A stretch of 21,591 nucleotides of DNA from Acidisphaera sp035272265 (GTDB lineage Bacteria > Pseudomonadota > Alphaproteobacteria > Acetobacterales > Acetobacteraceae): NCBI GenBank assembly GCA_035272265.1, contig DATEQV010000426.1, forward strand, positions 1 to 21,591, written 5' to 3'. Position 1 is the first letter of the stretch. Each line of letters opens with the position of its first letter. The translations under genes and the position numbers were made by a program. Below are positions 21,458 through 21,591 of this stretch, one piece after another. The notes below the pieces were generated by a model. It had not been told where the DNA came from, did not search any database, and saw only the letters and a list, made by a program, of their open reading frames with translations.

Positions 21458-21591
21458 GCCTGTCGGAGTTAAGAACAAATCTTGAACGAATCGAAGAAAC
21501 ATTTCGGCAAGCTGATAGAAGCTGAAATATAAAAACAAAAGCCAGGAGGAAAGCGCTCACTAATTTCGTGACGGCGCCCACTCCGACAGGC
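21458..21591. mobile_element. MITE-like or IS-remnant element with 12-bp inverted repeats
   Basis: GCCTGTCGGAGT (21458-21469) is a perfect reverse complement of ACTCCGACAGGC (21580-21591), and the last base coincides with the window edge. The enclosed 110 bp are strikingly AT-rich compared with the roughly 70% GC surroundings and contain no transposase. This fits a miniature inverted-repeat element or a deleted insertion sequence. It could equally be one end of a longer element whose inner repeat happens to match. The 5' flank reads CCTAGCA; target duplication cannot be judged because the right flank is not in view. Confidence 0.55.

Noticed and set aside
1..21591. CRISPR arrays, tRNA or rRNA genes, intact transposase genes
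   Set aside because: No regularly spaced repeats, no tRNA-like cloverleaf or rRNA sequence and no transposase protein were recognised on either strand.

Overview
The window is one edge of a photosynthesis gene cluster from a high-GC, bacteriochlorophyll a-producing purple or aerobic anoxygenic phototroph. The assignment rests on a complete light-independent protochlorophyllide reductase (bchL, bchN, bchB), Mg-chelatase large subunit (bchH), the reaction-centre H subunit (puhA), and the AerR/PpaA and PpsR/CrtJ regulators. This set, the gene order and the protein sequences fit an alphaproteobacterium. A sphingomonad or acetobacteraceous host is possible, but I cannot fix the family from sequence alone.

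Bases 1-11494 hold one leftward, tightly packed operon, read in the order bchF, bchN, bchB, bchH, bchL, bchM, lhaA, puhA, puhB. puhB runs off the left edge. Every junction is an overlap or a gap of 2 nt, so translation is probably coupled throughout. The operon carries most of the steps from protoporphyrin IX to bacteriochlorophyllide. It then passes into reaction-centre and LH1 assembly (LhaA, PuhA, PuhB).

Bases 11495-11756 are the divergent control region. It holds a perfect PpsR/CrtJ-type palindrome over the bchF start, a near-perfect FNR box, and a 16-bp-arm inverted repeat whose arms reuse the PpsR half-site heptamer TGTCAAG. Rightward from it runs ppaA/aerR, ppsR/crtJ, bchG, a PucC/BCH2-type transporter gene and bchP, followed after 86 nt by tspO. 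This side makes the cobalamin-binding antirepressor, the redox repressor, and the two enzymes that attach and reduce the bacteriochlorophyll tail. The repressor and antirepressor therefore sit beside their likely target operators.

Bases 18142-21591 leave the photosynthesis cluster. A small orphan lipoprotein gene converges on tspO. A Pit-family phosphate transporter follows, with a Pho-box-like site upstream. Then comes an XRE/MmyB-type regulator, and finally a 134-bp AT-rich segment bounded by 12-bp inverted repeats, which looks like a MITE or IS remnant.

I see no tRNA, rRNA, CRISPR array or intact transposase. The core genes are standard. The least ordinary parts are the bchF-ppaA control region, an N-terminal extension on BchF, a possible non-AUG start for ppsR, and the altered cysteine pattern of PpsR.
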